This document shows, piece by piece, positions 4,304 through 6,952 of a stretch of 6,952 nucleotides of DNA. The DNA comes from an uncultured Sporolactobacillus sp. Its GTDB lineage: Bacteria > Bacillota > Bacilli > Bacillales > Sporolactobacillaceae. Position 1 is the stretch's first letter. Each line of letters opens with the position of its first letter. The notes under the pieces are model-generated. The model did no database searches. It had not been told where the DNA came from and saw only the letters and a list, made by a program, of their open reading frames with translations. The DNA lies in NCBI GenBank assembly GCA_900543345.1, contig UQRJ01000160.1, forward strand, positions 1 to 6,952, given 5' to 3'. Position numbers and translations under genes: made by a program.

Positions 4304-4477
4304 ATGCGGAACGGGAATCGTTTTTGGTCGATCGCGGCTGCCTGCGGGGCTGTAGCGGCGGCATTCATCTGGTTACGGAACAATCCGAATCGTATGCCGA
4401 AATGGATGAAACAGCCGATGGAGCAAATGAATAAAATGACCGGGCAGGCCACTGATGCTTTCAATCCTCAGTCCTAA
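4304..4477 (+). CDS. Small single-pass membrane protein, function unknown
   Basis: 57 aa with an excellent ribosome binding site (GGAGGTGA, 6 bases before ATG) and a strong terminator right after the stop. The N-terminus is short and basic, followed by one hydrophobic segment at about residues 8-24 (WSIAAACGAVAAAFIWL). The cytoplasmic-looking tail is rich in Asn, Met, Lys and Gln (RMPKWMKQPMEQMNKM). The design, a short Ala/Gly-rich membrane anchor plus a basic Met-rich tail, recalls small YrzQ-like proteins of Bacillota, but that is a resemblance of pattern only. It lies 103 bases after scfB on the same strand with no clear terminator between, so it may be co-transcribed with the SCIFF genes. 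No function is assigned. Confidence 0.72.
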   Translation: MRNGNRFWSIAAACGAVAAAFIWLRNNPNRMPKWMKQPMEQMNKMTGQATDAFNPQS

Positions 4478-4492
4478 ATGATTCGGCGAATG

Positions 4493-4532
4493 AGCCTTCG
4501 GAGAAATCTATCCGAAGGCTTGTTCGTTCTTT
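4493..4532 (+). terminator. Strong intrinsic terminator ending the scf transcript
   Basis: A perfect 10-bp stem, AGCCTTCGGA (4493-4502) and TCCGAAGGCT (4511-4520), closes an 8-base loop and can be extended by A-U and G-U pairs. TGTTCGTTCTTT follows. It lies 15 bases past the stop of the 57-aa gene and separates the scf unit from fbp. Confidence 0.88.
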
Positions 4533-4570
4533 AACCAGCGGCGGCGCCAGTTTATTTTTTATGGGTAAAA

Positions 4571-4738
4571 ATGATGTACTTTTTAAATATTATGTTGCTA
4601 ATTGGAGGCTTATTTTCGTTATTCGTTGCTTTTAGAGCTCATTATTCGGCAAAATGTTGTTCATATCTGAAGAATCGGCTGTATAATAAACATGCGTCTT
4701 TTTTTAGCGTTTACAAATACCCTTTCGGAGGCATATGA
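4571..4738 (+). CDS. Possible small hydrophobic protein abutting fbp
   Basis: A 55-codon frame whose TGA (4736-4738) touches the fbp ATG without a gap. Residues 1-22 (MMYFLNIMLLIGGLFSLFVA) form a credible membrane segment, and the tail is polar and basic with a CC pair. Against it: no clear ribosome binding site before the ATG at 4571 or 4574, AT-rich composition unlike the neighbouring genes, and a promoter-like TATAAT for fbp inside it. It could be a translationally coupled leader, a small membrane protein, or chance. Confidence 0.28.
   Translation: MMYFLNIMLLIGGLFSLFVAFRAHYSAKCCSYLKNRLYNKHASFFSVYKYPFGGI
4660..4687 (+). promoter_or_regulatory. Probable fbp promoter
   Basis: A perfect TATAAT at 4682-4687 with TTCATA (4660-4665, 4/6) 16 bases upstream. 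An alternative -35, TTGTTC at 4657, would leave a long 19-base spacer. The leader to the fbp ATG would be about 45 bases. Confidence 0.6.
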
Positions 4739-6670
4739 ATGGATACGAATTATCTCGACCTGCTGGCTAAAAAGTATGATTGCGAAGAAAAAGTGGTCAC
4801 CGAAATCATTAACCTAGAAGCTATTCTCAATCTCCCTAAGGGAACGGAACATTTTGTCAGCGATCTACACGGCGAATATCAGGCTTTTCAGCATGTCCTG
4901 CGCAATGGTTCCGGTAACGTCAAACAAAAAATTCACGATCTATTCCACGATGAACTGTCGGATCGGGAAATTAATGATTTCGCGACCCTCGTTTATTACC
5001 CGGAGGATAAGCTGAAACTGGTCCGCGGTTCGATCGACGATACTAAGACGCTGAACCGATGGTATGCGGATACAATTGGTAAACTGATCCGTCTGGTCGC
5101 TTTCGCTTCATCGAAATATACACGGTCGAAACTGCGTAAAGCCCTGCCTTCGCGTTTCGTCTATATCACCGAAGAACTTCTGTACAAAAAGGACGAGGAT
5201 GATAAAAAAAGCTATTACGCGAAAATAATCCAGAGTATCATTTCGCTTGCCGAGGCTGGCAAACTGATTATCGGCCTCGCGTACACGATTCAACGCCTGG
5301 TGGTCGATCACCTGCACGTTGTCGGCGATATCTATGACCGCGGGCCGGAACCGGATAAAATCATGGAAACGCTGATCCATTATCATTCCGTCGATATCCA
5401 ATGGGGAAATCACGACGTCCTGTGGATCGGCGCCTTCTCCGGATCGAAAGTTTGCCTGGCTAACATCATCCGTATCTGTGCGCGTTACAACAATCTCGAC
5501 ATCATCGAGGACGCGTACGGCATTAATCTGATTCCGCTGGTCAATCTTGCGGAAAAATATTATGACGACAATCCCGCTTTTCGCCCGAAGCTCGGCCCCG
5601 ACGAACAGCTTTCCCGTGAAGAGCTGTTGCAGATCACGAAAATTCATCAGGCCATTGCGATCATCCAATTCAAGCTTGAAATTCCGATCATCGAACGTCG
5701 GCCGGAGTTTCAGATGGAAAGACGGCTGATGCTGAAAAAAGTCGACTACCGACACTTGACGATTGCCCTGAATGGCAGGACTTATCCGCTAACCGACACC
5801 TGTTTTCAAACGATCGACGCTACGCGTCCGGAACGTCTGCTGGACGAAGAAAAAAAGGTAATCGACCGGTTGCTTTTTTCCGTCCAGCATTCCGAAAAAC
5901 TCGCCCGGCATATGAATTTTCTGATGGCCCAAGGCAGCCTGTATCTGAAATACAACGGCAATCTGCTGATCCACGGCTGCATTCCGCTGAACGCGGACGG
6001 CAGTATGAAGGCCATGACGATCCGCGGACGACGTTATGCCGGACGGGCACTGCTCGATGTGTTCGAACGCAATCTGCGCGAATGTTTCGCCCACCCCGAA
6101 CGCACGGACGATTCGGCCACCGATCTCGTTTGGTACTTGTGGACGGGCGAGAATTCGTCGCTTTTCGGTAAAAAGGAAATGACGACGTTCGAGCGTTATT
6201 TTATTGAAGACAAAGCCACCCATTATGAAGCCAAGAACCCCTATTATCGGCTCCGCGAGAACGAGGACATCTGCCGAACGATGCTAAGCGAATTCGGCCT
6301 CGATCCCGACGAAGGTCATATCATCAACGGTCATACGCCGGTAAAAGAAAGAAATGGCGAAAATCCGATCAAGGCCGGCGGAAAAATGATTGTTATCGAC
6401 GGCGGATTCTCCAAAGCCTATCAACCGACGACCGGCATTGCCGGGTACACCCTGCTTTATAATTCGTACGGCATGCAACTGGTCGCCCATAAACATTTTT
6501 CATCAAAAAAAGCTGTTCTACAAAACGGCACCGATGTCCTTTCGGTTCGCCGGCTGGTCGATCGCGAATTGCGGCGGAAAAAAGTGGCGGAAACGAATAT
6601 AGGGAAAAAATTACAAAAGCAGATCGAGGTGCTTAAACGATTGCTTAACTATAAATATCAAAAATATTGA
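4739..6670 (+). CDS. fbp: Class III fructose-1,6-bisphosphatase
   Basis: The 643-aa product is complete and typical in length for the Firmicutes-type class III enzyme (about 640-670 aa). It hydrolyses fructose 1,6-bisphosphate to fructose 6-phosphate and phosphate, the committed gluconeogenic step in the cytoplasm. It belongs to the calcineurin-like metallophosphoesterases, and the metal-binding motifs are all present: SDLHGE (41-46), GDIYDRG (196-202), GNHD (223-226), IHGCIP (411-416) and NGHTP (530-534), with VIDGG at 552-556 near the end. The start has GGAGG (4727-4731) 7 bases upstream. The C-terminus is basic (LRRKKVAETNIGKKLQKQ). The gene appears monocistronic, between the scf terminator and the convergent right-end fragment. 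No frameshift or missing motif was seen. Confidence 0.97.
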   Translation: MDTNYLDLLAKKYDCEEKVVTEIINLEAILNLPKGTEHFVSDLHGEYQAFQHVLRNGSGNVKQKIHDLFHDELSDREINDFATLVYYPEDKLKLVRGSIDDTKTLNRWYADTIGKLIRLVAFASSKYTRSKLRKALPSRFVYITEELLYKKDEDDKKSYYAKIIQSIISLAEAGKLIIGLAYTIQRLVVDHLHVVGDIYDRGPEPDKIMETLIHYHSVDIQWGNHDVLWIGAFSGSKVCLANIIRICARYNNLDIIEDAYGINLIPLVNLAEKYYDDNPAFRPKLGPDEQLSREELLQITKIHQAIAIIQFKLEIPIIERRPEFQMERRLMLKKVDYRHLTIALNGRTYPLTDTCFQTIDATRPERLLDEEKKVIDRLLFSVQHSEKLARHMNFLMAQGSLYLKYNGNLLIHGCIPLNADGSMKAMTIRGRRYAGRALLDVFERNLRECFAHPERTDDSATDLVWYLWTGENSSLFGKKEMTTFERYFIEDKATHYEAKNPYYRLRENEDICRTMLSEFGLDPDEGHIINGHTPVKERNGENPIKAGGKMIVIDGGFSKAYQPTTGIAGYTLLYNSYGMQLVAHKHFSSKKAVLQNGTDVLSVRRLVDRELRRKKVAETNIGKKLQKQIEVLKRLLNYKYQKY

Positions 6671-6824
6671 AGGGAATTTCCGGAGGCGGCGTTTGCCAGC
6701 GTTAAAACGACCGTTCGCCCCCCTCGTGTTCGGCTGCCGCCCGCATTGCCTTTCCTTCGAGCAATCGCTTCGCTGGACGCGGTAGACGAGTAAAACCGGA
6801 GCAATTGATGAAAATATATCATGA

Positions 6825-6857
6825 AGTCGGTACACAGACCGTTTACTATCGCCGACT
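6825..6857 (-). terminator. Possible terminator of the right-end - strand gene
   Basis: On the - strand AGTCGG (6857-6852) and CCGACT (6830-6825) can pair across a 21-base loop, with TTCATGATATATTTTC after it. CGGT/ACCG (6828-6840) is a competing small hairpin. It is weakly supported. No clear terminator was found for fbp on the + strand in 6671-6868. Confidence 0.3.
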
Positions 6858-6868
6858 CACTGACCGAA

Positions 6869-6919
6869 TCACTTGGCAAGCAAAGCAACGCTCGCGACTG
6901 CGGCCGCCTTGCCTTCCTG
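6869..6919 (-). CDS. Possible C-terminal fragment of an unidentified gene
   Basis: Open from the adapter junction to a TGA at 6871-6869, ending QEGKAAAVASVALLAK. The Ala-rich amphipathic end and GC-rich third positions look like a genuine protein C-terminus, but 16 residues are too few to name a family. A competing + strand frame starts at ATG 6808 with GGAG 6 bases upstream and runs off the contig. Its Arg- and Pro-rich translation looks less natural, and only one of the two can be real. Confidence 0.33.
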   Translation of the reverse strand, partial: QEGKAAAVASVALLAK

Positions 6920-6952
6920 CTGTCTCTTATACACATCTGACGCTGCCGACGA
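6920..6952 (-). other. Nextera (Tn5) sequencing adapter remnant
   Basis: Begins CTGTCTCTTATACACATCT, the reverse complement of the Tn5 mosaic end, and continues with GACGCTGCCGACGA, the rest of the Nextera Read 1 adapter in reverse complement. It is library artefact. Translated on the - strand it yields the spurious start MCIRDS. Confidence 0.98.

Noticed and set aside
5108..5755. 215-codon - strand frame inside fbp
   Set aside because: Antisense shadow of a complete gene with all catalytic motifs on the + strand.
6703..6795. TTG-initiated + strand frame after fbp with GGAGG upstream
   Set aside because: About 30 codons, Arg/Pro/Cys-rich, no hydrophobic or motif content, and no supporting context.
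6900..6907. GCGGCCGC palindrome near the right end
   Set aside because: A single rare restriction-like octamer at a GC-rich coding end. No vector sequence follows, only adapter.

Overview
The window reads as a metagenomic or draft-genome contig from an anaerobic member of the Bacillota, probably Clostridia or Negativicutes. The evidence is a SCIFF precursor peptide with its radical SAM/SPASM maturase, a class III (Firmicutes-type) fructose-1,6-bisphosphatase, S-box (SAM-I) riboswitches, strong GGAGG-type ribosome binding sites and U-tailed intrinsic terminators. The genus is inference only. Both ends (1-25 and 6920-6952) are Nextera/Tn5 sequencing adapter, not genomic DNA, so the genuine sequence is about 26-6919.

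Layout. Left end, + strand: the last 68 codons of a probable dapB (dihydrodipicolinate reductase), then a terminator and about 360 bases with no convincing gene. From about 2390 back to 550 everything reads on the - strand. A promoter drives an HTH-only, truncated LysR-type regulator. Next, a near-consensus promoter (1780-1808) drives two tandem SAM-I riboswitches, the second ending inside a ribosome binding site. A 112-aa basic helical protein of unknown function follows. Last comes an 80-aa protein in which 35 residues are methionine and there is no Leu, Ile, Val, Phe, Tyr, Trp or Pro. A terminator follows it.

Divergent from the LysR remnant, on the + strand, an operator-like perfect palindrome and a TATAAT box precede a 49-aa SCIFF (ScfA) peptide. 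A terminator-like attenuator hairpin separates it from the maturase scfB. A 57-aa single-TM protein and a strong terminator follow. Then comes fbp (643 aa, complete), possibly preceded by a 55-codon hydrophobic ORF whose stop codon abuts the fbp start. At the right end there may be the last 16 codons of a convergent gene.

How the parts could work together. The SAM riboswitches tie a methionine/SAM signal to an unknown protein and, by read-through or proximity, to a methionine-rich protein. This is the least explained and most interesting part of the window. The SCIFF module makes a thioether-crosslinked ranthipeptide, but this precursor has five rather than six cysteines and has Gly at the position of the Thr cross-link acceptor known in characterised homologues. 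Fbp is a housekeeping gluconeogenic enzyme with no evident link to either module.
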